In this document: positions 9,995 to 19,227 of the stretch, piece after piece
Layout of the letters: the number at the start of each line of letters is the position of its first letter
Numbering within the stretch: the first letter of the stretch is position 1
Origin: Lactobacillus sp.
GTDB taxonomy: Bacteria; Bacillota; Bacilli; Lactobacillales; Lactobacillaceae
Reading direction: 5' to 3'
DNA length: 55,252 nucleotides
NCBI GenBank assembly: GCA_030455605.1
Contig: JAKDPD010000008.1
Location: 1 to 55,252 of the forward strand
Made by a program: the position numbers and the translations under genes
The notes under the pieces: model-generated
Databases searched by the model: none
Seen by the model: only the letters and a program-made list of their open reading frames with translations
Told to the model about the DNA's origin: nothing

Positions 9995-11914
9995 ATGAAA
10001 CGGAATCGGTTTATTACTGGCTATTCAGGATTAAGAGCATTGGCTGTTGTAGCAGTTATTTTATACCATTTTGCTCCTAATTATTATGTGGGTGGTTATC
10101 TGGGTGTGCCGATTTTCTTCAGCTTAACTGGCTATCTAGTGACCGATCATATGATTCGTTCTTATCATGAGCAAGGGCATTATAATCTGTGGAGGTTTTA
10201 TCGTAAGCGGCTAGTTCGTTTATATCCGCAAATTGTCACCGTCTTATGGCTATCGGCGAGTTATATTCTTCTGTTTCAACGCAATTTGCTAGCGAAGTTA
10301 TGGCAAATCGTGCTGGCAAACTTGCTAAGTGTTTATAATTTTTGGCAAATCATCAATGGACAAAGTTATTTTGAACGGTTTGCTAGTAATGAGTCGCCAT
10401 TTACCCACTTATGGACGATGTCGATTGATGGTCAGTTTTACCTCCTGTGGCCATTGATATTATTATTACTGTTCCGTTTTTTAAAGCAAAAAAAGTATTT
10501 GTTCTGGACAATTTTGGGCTTATCATTATTGTCCGCACTCGAAATGGCGCTGTTATATAGCCCTCAAATTAATATTAACCGGTTATATTATGGGACTGAT
10601 ACACGTTTCTTTGCTTTAGGATTGGGCAGTGCTTTAGCTGTTATCTGGCCGATTGAAAAGCTGCGCGCTCATCTGGCCAAAAACGATATGTATTTATTGG
10701 ATGGTCTGGGGTTAATTAGTATCCTTGGGATGATGGGGCTGTTTTTTACCCCACAAATGGATCCTCAAGGGGCATTTGCTTACCGTGGTGGGATGCTACT
10801 CTTTAGTCTGTTCACGACACTGCTGATTGCCGTGATAGCACATCCTGGTAGTCATTGGAACGCTTGGCTGACCAATCCGGTTTTTAATTGGATTGGTGCA
10901 CGTAGCTATGCTATCTATCTGTATCAATTTCCGGTGATGATCTTTTTTGAGTCTAAATTCACTCACCTCGGTGACCATGTCCAGTTATATCATGTAGTTG
11001 AGTTGCTCCTTATCTTATTGCTGAGTGAGTTATCGTATCGTGTGATTGAACAACCCTTTATTAAATTTAACTTCACCGCTTTTAAGCAGGGTATCGTAGC
11101 TGCTGTGCAACGTACGGGTTCTTATTTAGGTAAAATCAAGTTATTAGTAGCGGGTTTATTAGTGTTATTAGGAACCGTTGCGCTTTTACTATCCCCGTTT
11201 ATCCGCGCCGAGGATTTTAGCCACTCGCAACTTGCTGAAAGAATTGCTGCTAATCGTCAGTCAGTCGCCTTATCGAATCGCCGGCTGATTGACCGTATGA
11301 AAACTGCTAAGGCAAATGCTCAGTCAGCTCACAAGCAACGTGCTCATCGGTCAAGACGTCGTGCGCGGCGCAATCCAGTTAATCGAGATTATTTGAAATA
11401 TGGGTTGGATACCAAAGAGCTCAAACTAGCGCGGCGAATCAATGTGTTAGCGCTAGGCGATTCAGTCATGGCGAGCTCAAGCAATGATATTAAGCGTTTA
11501 ATGCCGCATGCAATTATTGATGCAGCCGTTGCTCGGCAGGCTAACTTGGCGCAGGGCCTGTTTAAGGGCTATCAGCGGCAGGGGGTATTAGCTGCTAATG
11601 TTGTGATTGGTCTGGGAACAAATGGGCCCTTCAATATGGCTGAAGTGGATCAGTTAATGCAGCTGTTTGGCCCAAAGCGCCAAGTCTTTTGGATTAATAC
11701 TTATGTGCCTAGTCGTGAATGGCAGGGGCAAGTTAATCAACTCTTAGCACAAGCAGCTCGCAAATATCATAATTTAACTATTATTGACTGGTATGCTTTA
11801 GCAAAGTCTCACCCCGATTGGCTATATGCAGATAATACCCATCCTAATCCAGTTGGGGCCAAGCATTATAGTGCTTTTGTGGTGAAACAAGTTGTTAGTC
11901 ATGCTAACTATTAG
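9995..11914 (+). CDS. Membrane O-acyltransferase with C-terminal SGNH domain (OatA-like)
   Basis: Predicted to move acetyl groups across the membrane onto a cell-wall or exopolysaccharide sugar. Residues 1 to about 390 form an Acyltransferase-3 domain with around ten hydrophobic segments, beginning with GYSGLRALAVVAVILYHF, whose Arg and His are typical active residues. A further membrane segment (LLVAGLLVLLGTVALLL) leads into an outer linker rich in Arg/Lys. The SGNH hydrolase domain has GDS near 488 and the catalytic pair in DNTHP near 613. This layout matches peptidoglycan O-acetyltransferase OatA, but the acceptor is not proven. The start is uncertain: TTG at 9986 or ATG at 9995, the latter better spaced from GGGG. 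It sits between obg and rnz. Confidence 0.88.
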   Translation: MKRNRFITGYSGLRALAVVAVILYHFAPNYYVGGYLGVPIFFSLTGYLVTDHMIRSYHEQGHYNLWRFYRKRLVRLYPQIVTVLWLSASYILLFQRNLLAKLWQIVLANLLSVYNFWQIINGQSYFERFASNESPFTHLWTMSIDGQFYLLWPLILLLLFRFLKQKKYLFWTILGLSLLSALEMALLYSPQININRLYYGTDTRFFALGLGSALAVIWPIEKLRAHLAKNDMYLLDGLGLISILGMMGLFFTPQMDPQGAFAYRGGMLLFSLFTTLLIAVIAHPGSHWNAWLTNPVFNWIGARSYAIYLYQFPVMIFFESKFTHLGDHVQLYHVVELLLILLLSELSYRVIEQPFIKFNFTAFKQGIVAAVQRTGSYLGKIKLLVAGLLVLLGTVALLLSPFIRAEDFSHSQLAERIAANRQSVALSNRRLIDRMKTAKANAQSAHKQRAHRSRRRARRNPVNRDYLKYGLDTKELKLARRINVLALGDSVMASSSNDIKRLMPHAIIDAAVARQANLAQGLFKGYQRQGVLAANVVIGLGTNGPFNMAEVDQLMQLFGPKRQVFWINTYVPSREWQGQVNQLLAQAARKYHNLTIIDWYALAKSHPDWLYADNTHPNPVGAKHYSAFVVKQVVSHANY

Positions 11915-11926
11915 AATAGGATTTTC

Positions 11927-12856
11927 ATGGAATTACAGTTTCTTGGGACCGGTGCTGGTCAGCCTTCAAAGCAGCGAAATGTGTCATCAGTCGCGTTAAA
12001 AATGCTGGATGAACTCAATGAGATTTGGCTGTTTGATTGTGGTGAAGCCACACAACACCAAATTTTACGTACTAATATTCGTCTGCGTAAAGTGACGAAA
12101 ATTTTTATTTCACATAATCATGGTGATCACATTTTTGGATTGCCTGGATTGCTTTCTACGCGATCCTTTCAAGGCGATGTGGGACCCTTAACTATTTATG
12201 GACCAGCAGGGATTGAACAGTTTGTGCAAACCGCCTTGCGTGTTTCTAGAACCAGGGTCTCTTATCCGATTAAGTATGTGGTCTTGAATGACGCAGGGTT
12301 AGTGCTACAAGAACATGGCTTTAAAGTGTATGCAGCGCCATTAGTTCATCGCATCCCGAGTTTTGGTTACCGAGTTGAAGAGGCTGATCGACCAGGCGAG
12401 TTATTGATGGCCAAATTGCAAGCGTATCATGTTCCCAATGGGCCTTTGCTCGGGAAATTAAAGCAGGGTCAGACCGTCGCACTAGCTGATGGCACCATAC
12501 TTGATGGCAAGCAGTTCATTGGTATTGCCAAGCCAGGACGGGTCGTCACGATTATCTACGATACGCGGCAGACGCCGGTTATCGCTGAACTTGCTAAGAA
12601 TGCCGATGTTTTAGTCCATGAGTCAACGTTTAGTTGGGATGAGACTCGGATGGCACATTCTTATTATCATTCAACTTGTGTTGAAGCTGCTCGCGTAGCG
12701 CGCGATAATGGAGTTAAAGCATTATGCTTAAATCATATTTCTGCCCGTTACTTAGGTGCCAAGGCGAAAGGGCTTGAACGTCAAGCACGCGCGGTTTTCC
12801 CTCATACGAGGTTGGTAAATGATTTTGATCAAGTAGAAATTCCGATGAAAGGCTAA
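11927..12856 (+). CDS. rnz: Ribonuclease Z
   Basis: Metallo-beta-lactamase-fold endonuclease that trims the 3' end of tRNA precursors. The zinc-binding motif HNHGDH is at residues 63-68 and further ligands lie in [22 protein letters not shown] and HESTF. The C-terminal HISARY motif is present ([10 protein letters not shown]). The 309-residue length is that of the bacterial short form. It begins 12 bases after the acyltransferase and ends four bases before the dehydrogenase, implying an operon. There is only a weak ribosome site (AATAGGA). Confidence 0.97.
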   Translation: MELQFLGTGAGQPSKQRNVSSVALKMLDELNEIWLFDCGEATQHQILRTNIRLRKVTKIFISHNHGDHIFGLPGLLSTRSFQGDVGPLTIYGPAGIEQFVQTALRVSRTRVSYPIKYVVLNDAGLVLQEHGFKVYAAPLVHRIPSFGYRVEEADRPGELLMAKLQAYHVPNGPLLGKLKQGQTVALADGTILDGKQFIGIAKPGRVVTIIYDTRQTPVIAELAKNADVLVHESTFSWDETRMAHSYYHSTCVEAARVARDNGVKALCLNHISARYLGAKAKGLERQARAVFPHTRLVNDFDQVEIPMKG

Positions 12857-12860
12857 TATA

Positions 12861-13655
12861 ATGAATAATTCATTGAGAAACAAGGTAGTGGTAATCACTG
12901 GGGCATCGAGTGGGATTGGTCGTGCGATTGCGCTTGAGAGCGCTGGCCGTGGTGCAACGGTCGTGCTATTGGCGCGCCGACAAGCACGGTTATTGGAAAT
13001 TGCGAATGAAGCGAAAGAGTTATCTGGCACTCAGGCGACTGTACTACCAACAGATATGGGGAAGAGTGAACAGATTGAGGCCAGTTTCAAGAAGCTGGTG
13101 GGCCAAGTTGAGCAGGTCGACTATTTAGTTAATTGTGCCGGGTTTGGTAAGTTTACGCCATTTATGGAAAGCGATATGACGCAAGCGACTACCATGTTTC
13201 AAGTGAATGTCTTAGGGCTTATGTACTTTACTCGGCTTGTAGGGCGCTTAATGATCTCACAGAAGTTTGGTCAAATTGTTAACTTCGGTTCGATTGCAGG
13301 CTTGATACCTACCACTAAGTCGGCGGCTTACAGTGCCTCTAAGGCAGCGGTTATCCAATTCTCCAACGTTTTACGGCTAGAATTAAAACCATTTGGCATC
13401 AAAGTAATGACCGTTAACCCAGGACCGGTATATACTAACTTCTTTAATATTGCTGATCAAACAGGGCAGTATGCCAAAAACGTAGCGGCTTTTATGCTTG
13501 ATCCGGATGATGTCGCTTGGCAAGTAGTCCATTACTTTGGCACGGATAAACGTGAACTCAATTTACCATTAAGTTTGGCTATTTTAAGCAAGCTTTATCA
13601 TTTGTTTCCTACATTGGGCGATTATTTGGCGTTTCGCTATGGTTCAAGAAAATAA
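12861..13655 (+). CDS. Short-chain dehydrogenase/reductase family protein
   Basis: NAD(P)-dependent oxidoreductase of unknown substrate. The Rossmann nucleotide-binding motif TGASSGIG is at residues 13-20, NCAG follows in the middle, and the catalytic Tyr157 and Lys161 lie in YSASK. The 264 residues fit the classical SDR class (YqjQ/DltE-like). It starts four bases after rnz, and a similar rnz-SDR pairing occurs in other lactobacilli, which suggests co-transcription rather than a shared pathway. The C-terminal segment LPLSLAILSKLYHLFPTL is hydrophobic and may touch the membrane. Confidence 0.9.
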   Translation: MNNSLRNKVVVITGASSGIGRAIALESAGRGATVVLLARRQARLLEIANEAKELSGTQATVLPTDMGKSEQIEASFKKLVGQVEQVDYLVNCAGFGKFTPFMESDMTQATTMFQVNVLGLMYFTRLVGRLMISQKFGQIVNFGSIAGLIPTTKSAAYSASKAAVIQFSNVLRLELKPFGIKVMTVNPGPVYTNFFNIADQTGQYAKNVAAFMLDPDDVAWQVVHYFGTDKRELNLPLSLAILSKLYHLFPTLGDYLAFRYGSRK

Positions 13656-13662
13656 TCTTTCC

Positions 13663-13691
13663 TTGATTTATAGCAGCTAAAATAGTATTAT
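13663..13691 (+). promoter_or_regulatory. Promoter of rpmF
   Basis: TTGATT (13663-13668), a 17-base spacer and TATTAT (13686-13691). It would give a leader of about 70 bases before rpmF. Confidence 0.5.
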
Positions 13692-13767
13692 TGTTTCATG
13701 TGAGTGATACAAGTCGGGTTGATAATAGTGATTTGACACTTAAACTACAATAAAGGAGATCAAGTAA

Positions 13768-13965
13768 ATGGCAGTTCCTGCAAGACATACTTCTAAACAA
13801 AAGAAACGTTCACGTCGTGCTCATATTAAATTAGCGGTTCCAGCAATGCATTATGATGCAACTACTGGTGAATATCGCTTAAGTCACCGTGTTTCACCTA
13901 AAGGCTATTACAAGGGTCGTCAAGTTGCTAATCGCACTAGCGACAACAGTAGCGAAGACAAGTAA
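13768..13965 (+). CDS. rpmF: 50S ribosomal protein L32
   Basis: Small basic 50S protein of 65 residues, beginning [19 protein letters not shown]. It lacks the CxxC...CxxC zinc motif, so it is the zinc-independent form common in lactic acid bacteria. The ribosome site AAAGGAGAT is strong. It has its own promoter candidate upstream and a terminator immediately after the stop. The C-terminal tail ([11 protein letters not shown]) is slightly longer and more acidic than the usual 57-60-residue protein. Confidence 0.97.
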   Translation: MAVPARHTSKQKKRSRRAHIKLAVPAMHYDATTGEYRLSHRVSPKGYYKGRQVANRTSDNSSEDK

Positions 13966-13966
13966 G

Positions 13967-13997
13967 AAAAGACGCCTCGTTGAAGGGGTCTTTTTTT
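13967..13997 (+). terminator. Terminator of rpmF
   Basis: AAAAGAC-g-CCT pairs with AGG-g-GTCTTTT around a single G-G mismatch and is followed by T residues. Confidence 0.7.
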
Positions 13998-14030
13998 GTC
14001 CTTAATTTTATAGAATATGGAGTTGAGTCG

Positions 14031-15587
14031 ATGCAACTGGTTTTTTTACACTCAAGTGATACTCACGGCTTCTTATTGCCGACAGATTATCAACAAAATG
14101 GTCAATATGAAGCGCCCTTTGGACTCGCAAGATTGAGTCAAGCAGTTAAGCATGAGAAGGCCGAGTACGGGGCCGATCATGTGGTGGTAACAGATGCCGG
14201 CGATTGCCTGCAAGGCTCGCCATTAGCTTCCTATGCTCATTCGTTACCGATAGCTGAAGGTTTAGCACCATTTACGGCTGCTTATAATGCAGTGGGTTAT
14301 GATGCCCGTTGCTTAGGTAATCATGATTTTAATTTCGGCTTGGATTATTTAAGCTGGTATGTGAGGCATAATCGCGCACCGATTATCAATGATAATGTTC
14401 TGGATGCTAACACTGAGACGCCACGCTTTGGTCAAACTTACCAGATTATTGAAAAAGCTGGTATTAAAATTGGCTTACTGGGGGTTGTAACGCCATATAT
14501 TCCGCATTGGGAACAAGCCGATCATATCGCTGGGCTGAAGTTTGTTTCAGCTGCTAAGCAAGTGCGCCATTATGCTAAAATCTTAAAACCACAGGTTGAT
14601 ATTTTAGCTGTCATGTATCATGGCGGCTTCGAGAATGATCCGGTGACGGGTGAGGCAACTGAACCCGACCGGGGTGAAAATGAAGGCTACCGCATTTTAA
14701 CGGAAATTCCTGGAGTTGATGTTTTCTTGACAGGGCATCAGCACCGGCGGATGAATCTGGTCGCACACCAGACAGCGATTGTACAGCCGGGGTATCGGGG
14801 CGAGGCGCTAGCAGAAGTGTTAGTTGAGTTTGATCCGCAGACTAAAAAAATTACTCAGCTTAAGACACAATTAGTCGATACAGCGACGTTTGCGCCAGAC
14901 CCTGCGGTAGTAGCGCCACTGAAAAAATTGAATGCTGGTACTCAGGCTTGGCTTGATCAGACCGTAGCGACTTTGAGCGCACCTGCATCAATTGAACATC
15001 CGCTAACGGATCGGATTACTGGGGCCCCATTTATTAATCTCCTGCAGCAGATGCAATTGTGGTTCACTAAGGCCGACATTTCTGCCACGGCGATTATGAG
15101 CGAAACGGCAAAAGGTTTTGGTAAAACGGTGACGATGCGCGATATTATTTTAAATTATCCGTATGCCAATCAACTGGTGCGGGTGCGTCTTACTGGTAAG
15201 CAAATCCGCCATATTATGGAATTTAGTGCTGGCTTTTTAGAAAAAGATGCGAATGGCCAGATTAAGTTCCTAGATCGTTATTTGCTACCAAAACCACAAC
15301 TCTATCATTTTGATGTTTTCTATCCGGTGCATTATGAAGTAGATTTATCGCGGCCTGTTGGGCACCGTATTTGCCAGTTGAGTCTGCATGGTCAGTCACT
15401 GGATGATCAGCGGGTCTATCATTTAGCCGTAAACAATTATCGTGCTAATGGTGGTGGTTTTTATCCTGAATATCGGCCAGATGAGATTGAGCTGGTTCTA
15501 GATAAAGATTATGTGCAGATGTTTGCGGAGTATTTGACGCAAGGAAATGAAGCTGTAGATGTGAAACCCAATTACCGCTTTTTCTAA
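14031..15587 (+). CDS. Bifunctional metallophosphatase/5'-nucleotidase family protein
   Basis: Two-domain phosphoesterase likely to hydrolyse nucleotides or cyclic nucleotides. The metallophosphatase domain shows DTH at residues 10-12, GNHD near 97, and GHQH near 235. The C-terminal 5'-nucleotidase domain (about 320-518) ends with NNYRANGGGFYPEY. I chose the ATG at 14031 because GGAG sits nine bases before it and the catalytic strand MQLVFLHSSDTHG starts there. No signal peptide is visible, so it is probably cytoplasmic, as with YunD-like proteins. Convergent with yjzD across a bidirectional terminator. Confidence 0.9.
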   Translation: MQLVFLHSSDTHGFLLPTDYQQNGQYEAPFGLARLSQAVKHEKAEYGADHVVVTDAGDCLQGSPLASYAHSLPIAEGLAPFTAAYNAVGYDARCLGNHDFNFGLDYLSWYVRHNRAPIINDNVLDANTETPRFGQTYQIIEKAGIKIGLLGVVTPYIPHWEQADHIAGLKFVSAAKQVRHYAKILKPQVDILAVMYHGGFENDPVTGEATEPDRGENEGYRILTEIPGVDVFLTGHQHRRMNLVAHQTAIVQPGYRGEALAEVLVEFDPQTKKITQLKTQLVDTATFAPDPAVVAPLKKLNAGTQAWLDQTVATLSAPASIEHPLTDRITGAPFINLLQQMQLWFTKADISATAIMSETAKGFGKTVTMRDIILNYPYANQLVRVRLTGKQIRHIMEFSAGFLEKDANGQIKFLDRYLLPKPQLYHFDVFYPVHYEVDLSRPVGHRICQLSLHGQSLDDQRVYHLAVNNYRANGGGFYPEYRPDEIELVLDKDYVQMFAEYLTQGNEAVDVKPNYRFF

Positions 15588-15593
15588 GCATAA

Positions 15594-15632
15594 AAAAGAG
15601 CCATTAGGAGAGACTTCCTAATGGCTCTTTTA
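15594..15632. terminator. Bidirectional terminator
   Basis: AAAAGAGCCATTAGGA pairs almost perfectly with TTCCTAATGGCTCTTTT around a 5-base loop. It separates the convergent phosphatase and yjzD genes. Confidence 0.9.
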
Positions 15633-15656
15633 CTTATCTCAGACGTAGCTTGCAAA

Positions 15657-15863
15657 TTATTTCAAGCGACTAAATGAACTGTCATCGTGATGTGAATGGG
15701 CAGTAATAGTCGGAATGATAAGGCTGAAGATGATGCCAAAGACAACACCGAAAATTAAGAGCGTTTTAAAATCGACACTGGTTTGGGTGAGTGGACCACC
15801 AATAAAGCCGATGATAAACATATAAACGATACTCCAGAAAATTGTGACGATAAAACGACCCAT
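15657..15863 (-). CDS. YjzD family (DUF2929) small membrane protein
   Basis: A 68-residue protein with two membrane segments, FIVTIFWSIVYMFIIGFIGG and LLIFGVVFGIIFSLIIPTI, and a short His/Asp-rich tail (AHSHHDD). The pattern of a first helix starting RFIVTIFWSIV and a middle loop with LTQTSVDF fits the YjzD/DUF2929 family. The function is unknown. The ribosome site GAAAGAAGG is seen upstream. It is transcribed divergently from dnaE, which starts 100 bases away. Confidence 0.8.
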   Translation of the reverse strand: MGRFIVTIFWSIVYMFIIGFIGGPLTQTSVDFKTLLIFGVVFGIIFSLIIPTITAHSHHDDSSFSRLK

Positions 15864-15910
15864 AGCAATTCCTTCTTTCGCTTAGCAGTTTATCATAAAA
15901 GGGCAGAGAT

Positions 15911-15940
15911 TTCCAACGTTCCACTAGGATTTGATATACT
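15911..15940 (+). promoter_or_regulatory. Promoter of dnaE
   Basis: Extended -10 TGATATACT (15932-15940), preceded 18 bases upstream by a weak -35, TTCCAA (15911-15916). Confidence 0.5.
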
Positions 15941-15963
15941 AATCAATAGAAAGAGGCGTAGCT

Positions 15964-18900
15964 ATGAAAATTGCAGCACTTCAGAATATGAGTACTTTTA
16001 CATTGCTGGAAAGTCCGCTAAGAATTGCCAGTTTAATTGATGGCGCCCTGACTGCAGGATATGGGGCAGTAGGGCTAGCAGATGTGAATGTGACGTACGG
16101 CCTAGTCAACTTTTATGAAACCGCCAAAGAAGCCGGGATTAAGCCCATGTTAGGGATGACACTGAGGATTAATGGGCTAGTTGATACGACGAATAAATAT
16201 GATCTTTTGTTGCTCGCTAAAACAGATGAAGGCTACCGTAATTTGTTAAGGCTTTCAAGCAAGGTCAATCTCCTAACTGCTAATGGTGAAAATCAACAAG
16301 TTTTACAATTACCGGCGCTGAAACAGTATTTGGCCGATTTGATTGTCATTACACCTGCCAATATCAACAGTGAACTGCGGACACTCATTGAAACTAGTAC
16401 TAATTTAGGTGGCCAGTTGCTACGTACTTTAAAGCAGTTAGTACCAGCTGATAACCTCTATTTAGGTGTTTATGCAAGTAAGGCACAACTGAATTATATC
16501 AATTATGTGCAGGTTGCTAGTAAGCAGCTTGGCCTACCGCTAGTTGCAGTAGAGGATACGAGATACCTTAAGCCGCAAGATCAATTTCTACGCAAGTCGC
16601 TCCAAGCCATTAAAGCCGGACAGCAATTGGTCGATCCGGAGCAGTTAGCGCATGTTCTTGGATCGCATTTTTTGCGTTCTACTGAAGCGCTTAGCGCTGC
16701 GTATGAAAATATGGGTCTAAGTGGTGCGGTTGCCAATACGAGTAAAATTGCGACGAGTTGTGATGCCCACGTTGTGTTCCAAAGCCCCGTACTTCCTAAG
16801 TATCAGCAAAATGTGGCAGTAAATTCTCAAGTCTATTTACAAGAACTGGCAGAAACCAGGCTGAAAGGACGCTTTACCTCAAAAGTACCTCAGAATTATC
16901 GTCAGCAACTTCAATATGAATTAAAAGTCATTCATCAAATGGGCTTCGATGATTATTTCCTGATTGTTTGGGATGTGGTCAATTACTGTCATCGGGTTGG
17001 GATTACCACCGGTCCTGGCCGTGGCTCGGCTTGTGGTTCACTAGTGTCATATGCGTTAAAAATCACAGAAGTAGATCCTTTGGCGTACCATCTGCTATTT
17101 GAGCGCTTTTTGAATCCTGCTCGTCACGAAATGCCTGATATTGATTTAGATATTCCTGATAACCGCCGAGACGAAGTGATTCGCTATATGTTTGAAAAGT
17201 ATGGGATGGATCATGCGGCCCAAATTTTAACCTTTGGAACGCTCGCAGCTAAACAAGCGTTACGTGATGTGGGACGTGTTTTTGGCCTTGGGGCTGTCCA
17301 GCTTAATCAATGGGCGCAGAGTGTCCCCTTTGCTAAAACCAAAATCACCTTAGCTGAAGCTTTTAAGAATTCACGTGCCATGCAGCTACTGGTCGCGGCA
17401 TCAAGTGAGAATAAATTGTTATTTGAAACGGCTTCACGCCTTGAAGGTATCCCGCGCCATACTTCAATTCATGCTGCTGGGCTCGTGATTAGTGATCAAT
17501 CGATTGCCAGTATTAGTGGGATGCAAGCAGGAACGCTAGGCATCCCTGTTACCCAGCAAACTAAACGCTATGTTGAAGCTTTAGGACTGCTTAAAATTGA
17601 CTTTTTGGGGTTGCGTAATTTAACACTTTTGGGTGATACCCTAGCTTTAATTGCTAAGACGGGTACTAAGCTTAATCCGAATGACATTCCGCTAAATGAT
17701 GCAGCCACAATGCAACTCTTTCAAGCTGGTGAGACTGATGCGATTTTTCAATTTGAGTCAGCTGGAATTAGACAGGTATTGAAAAATTTACATCCTGATA
17801 ATTTTGAAGATTTAGTGGCGGTCAATGCGTTATATCGACCAGGCCCGATGCAGCATATTACGTCCTTTATTGCCCGTAAAAAGGGGCAAGAAACAGTCAG
17901 CTATCCGGATAAAAGTTTAGCGCAGATTTTAAAGCCAACTTATGGTATCTTGGTTTACCAAGAACAGGTGATGCAAACGGCGCAAATTTTGGCAGGATTT
18001 AGCTTGGGCGAGGCGGATATTTTAAGACGAGCCATGTCGAAAAAGAACCAGTCAGTGCTACTCCAATATCGGGATAAGTTTATTGCCGGGGTAGTACACC
18101 AAGGGCACTCTAAGGCAGTTGGCGAGCGGGTTTATAATTATATTGAACAGTTTGCTAACTATGGCTTTAATCGGTCTCATGCCGTTGCTTATACTAAAAT
18201 TGCATTTTGGCTCGCTTACTTAAAGGTCCATTATCCGGCAGCGTTTTATACGGGACTGCTTAATAGTACGGTGGGAAACAGGGCTAAGGTTCAAAACTAT
18301 GTCGTACAAGCCCAACAAGCTCAGATTAAAGTACTACCACCAGATATTAATCAATCTAAGCTCGAGTTCAGTTTAGTGGGTGGTCAAATTTTGACTGGGC
18401 TACGTGCTATCAAGGGTGTCCGGATTGATTTTTTGAAACAAATTGTGAAGCTGGAACATCCGGTGAAGACGTTAAGTGATTTTTTGCGTCAGCTTGAAGT
18501 GAAATATCTTCAGTCAGAAGCGATTAAGTCGCTCATTAAGGCTGGATGTTTTGATCGGTTGGGGGTCAATCGCAATGAGTTACTCCTCAATTGTGATGAG
18601 ATTATCGAAAACGTGAAGCTAACTGGACAAAACTTAGCTTTGGCAGAAACGTTGGGTGAGGCGCCGATGCAGTCAGCAGAAGCACCCACGCATGCGCAGC
18701 AAGCAGAGATGGAAATGGCGACATTGGGATTTTCAACGACTCAAACGCCTTTAGCCGTAGTTGAGAAGTATGCGCGTAAGTTCGCGGCACAAGCATTTTC
18801 AGCGATTAATATCGGCGAGAGCGGGATTACTGTTGGCAAACTCGTCAGTTTGAAGCTGATTAAAACTAAAAAGGGGACGACCATGGCATTTGCCAGTTTT

Positions 18901-19083
18901 ATGGATTCAGCTGGGCAACATGAAGTCGTTATTTTCCCGGGGATGTACACCAAGGTTCAGCCGTTACTTAAAGTGGGCGATATCTATGTATTAAAGGTCA
19001 GGGCGCAGTCAGATCGTTTCGATGCTAGTAAGCGTCAATTTTTACTAAGCAATTTACGAGCAGTCAAGTTACAGCAACACTAG
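15964..19083 (+). CDS. dnaE: DNA polymerase III subunit alpha, DnaE type
   Basis: Replicative polymerase; in Firmicutes DnaE extends primers before handing over to PolC. The N-terminal PHP domain (1 to about 270) lacks a clear set of metal-binding histidines. The palm has GPGRGSACGSLVSYAL and PDIDLDIPD (about 391-399), which carries two catalytic Asp, with the third in KIDFLGL near 546. The finger and OB (about 930-1039) regions follow. At 1039 residues it is slightly shorter than the roughly 1,100 usual in the genus. The start is behind AGAGG. Confidence 0.96.
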   Translation: MKIAALQNMSTFTLLESPLRIASLIDGALTAGYGAVGLADVNVTYGLVNFYETAKEAGIKPMLGMTLRINGLVDTTNKYDLLLLAKTDEGYRNLLRLSSKVNLLTANGENQQVLQLPALKQYLADLIVITPANINSELRTLIETSTNLGGQLLRTLKQLVPADNLYLGVYASKAQLNYINYVQVASKQLGLPLVAVEDTRYLKPQDQFLRKSLQAIKAGQQLVDPEQLAHVLGSHFLRSTEALSAAYENMGLSGAVANTSKIATSCDAHVVFQSPVLPKYQQNVAVNSQVYLQELAETRLKGRFTSKVPQNYRQQLQYELKVIHQMGFDDYFLIVWDVVNYCHRVGITTGPGRGSACGSLVSYALKITEVDPLAYHLLFERFLNPARHEMPDIDLDIPDNRRDEVIRYMFEKYGMDHAAQILTFGTLAAKQALRDVGRVFGLGAVQLNQWAQSVPFAKTKITLAEAFKNSRAMQLLVAASSENKLLFETASRLEGIPRHTSIHAAGLVISDQSIASISGMQAGTLGIPVTQQTKRYVEALGLLKIDFLGLRNLTLLGDTLALIAKTGTKLNPNDIPLNDAATMQLFQAGETDAIFQFESAGIRQVLKNLHPDNFEDLVAVNALYRPGPMQHITSFIARKKGQETVSYPDKSLAQILKPTYGILVYQEQVMQTAQILAGFSLGEADILRRAMSKKNQSVLLQYRDKFIAGVVHQGHSKAVGERVYNYIEQFANYGFNRSHAVAYTKIAFWLAYLKVHYPAAFYTGLLNSTVGNRAKVQNYVVQAQQAQIKVLPPDINQSKLEFSLVGGQILTGLRAIKGVRIDFLKQIVKLEHPVKTLSDFLRQLEVKYLQSEAIKSLIKAGCFDRLGVNRNELLLNCDEIIENVKLTGQNLALAETLGEAPMQSAEAPTHAQQAEMEMATLGFSTTQTPLAVVEKYARKFAAQAFSAINIGESGITVGKLVSLKLIKTKKGTTMAFASFMDSAGQHEVVIFPGMYTKVQPLLKVGDIYVLKVRAQSDRFDASKRQFLLSNLRAVKLQQH

Positions 19084-19104
19084 CAAAGTAAAACAGTTTT
19101 AGTA

Positions 19105-19119
19105 ATGTAAGCGAAAACA
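19105..19119 (+). promoter_or_regulatory. Catabolite responsive element (cre) upstream of pfkA-pyk
   Basis: The 15-mer ATGTAAGCGAAAACA fits the published cre consensus WTGNAANCGNWNNCW at every fixed position. It lies about 65 bases upstream of the pfkA -35 box, a location compatible with CcpA activation rather than blocking. CcpA activation of pfk-pyk is known in lactic acid bacteria. Confidence 0.7.
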
Positions 19120-19132
19120 AAAACGAGCCATG

Positions 19133-19148
19133 AAAAATTGCAATTTTT
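19133..19148. repeat. Perfect 16-base palindrome between cre and the pfkA promoter
   Basis: AAAAATTGCAATTTTT is a perfect inverted repeat with no loop. It may be a protein-binding site or a weak bidirectional terminator for dnaE; no further T run supports the latter strongly. Confidence 0.6.
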
Positions 19149-19183
19149 ATGAGCATTTCTAAGCTAAAAATGGTAAGATTTAT

Positions 19184-19210
19184 TTGATGTGAGGCATTAC
19201 ACAATATAAT
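19184..19210 (+). promoter_or_regulatory. Promoter of pfkA-pyk
   Basis: A consensus TATAAT (19205-19210) with TTGATG 15 bases upstream. The short spacer is typical of promoters that need an activator. Confidence 0.6.
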
Positions 19211-19227
19211 CATGATGAGGTGAATTC

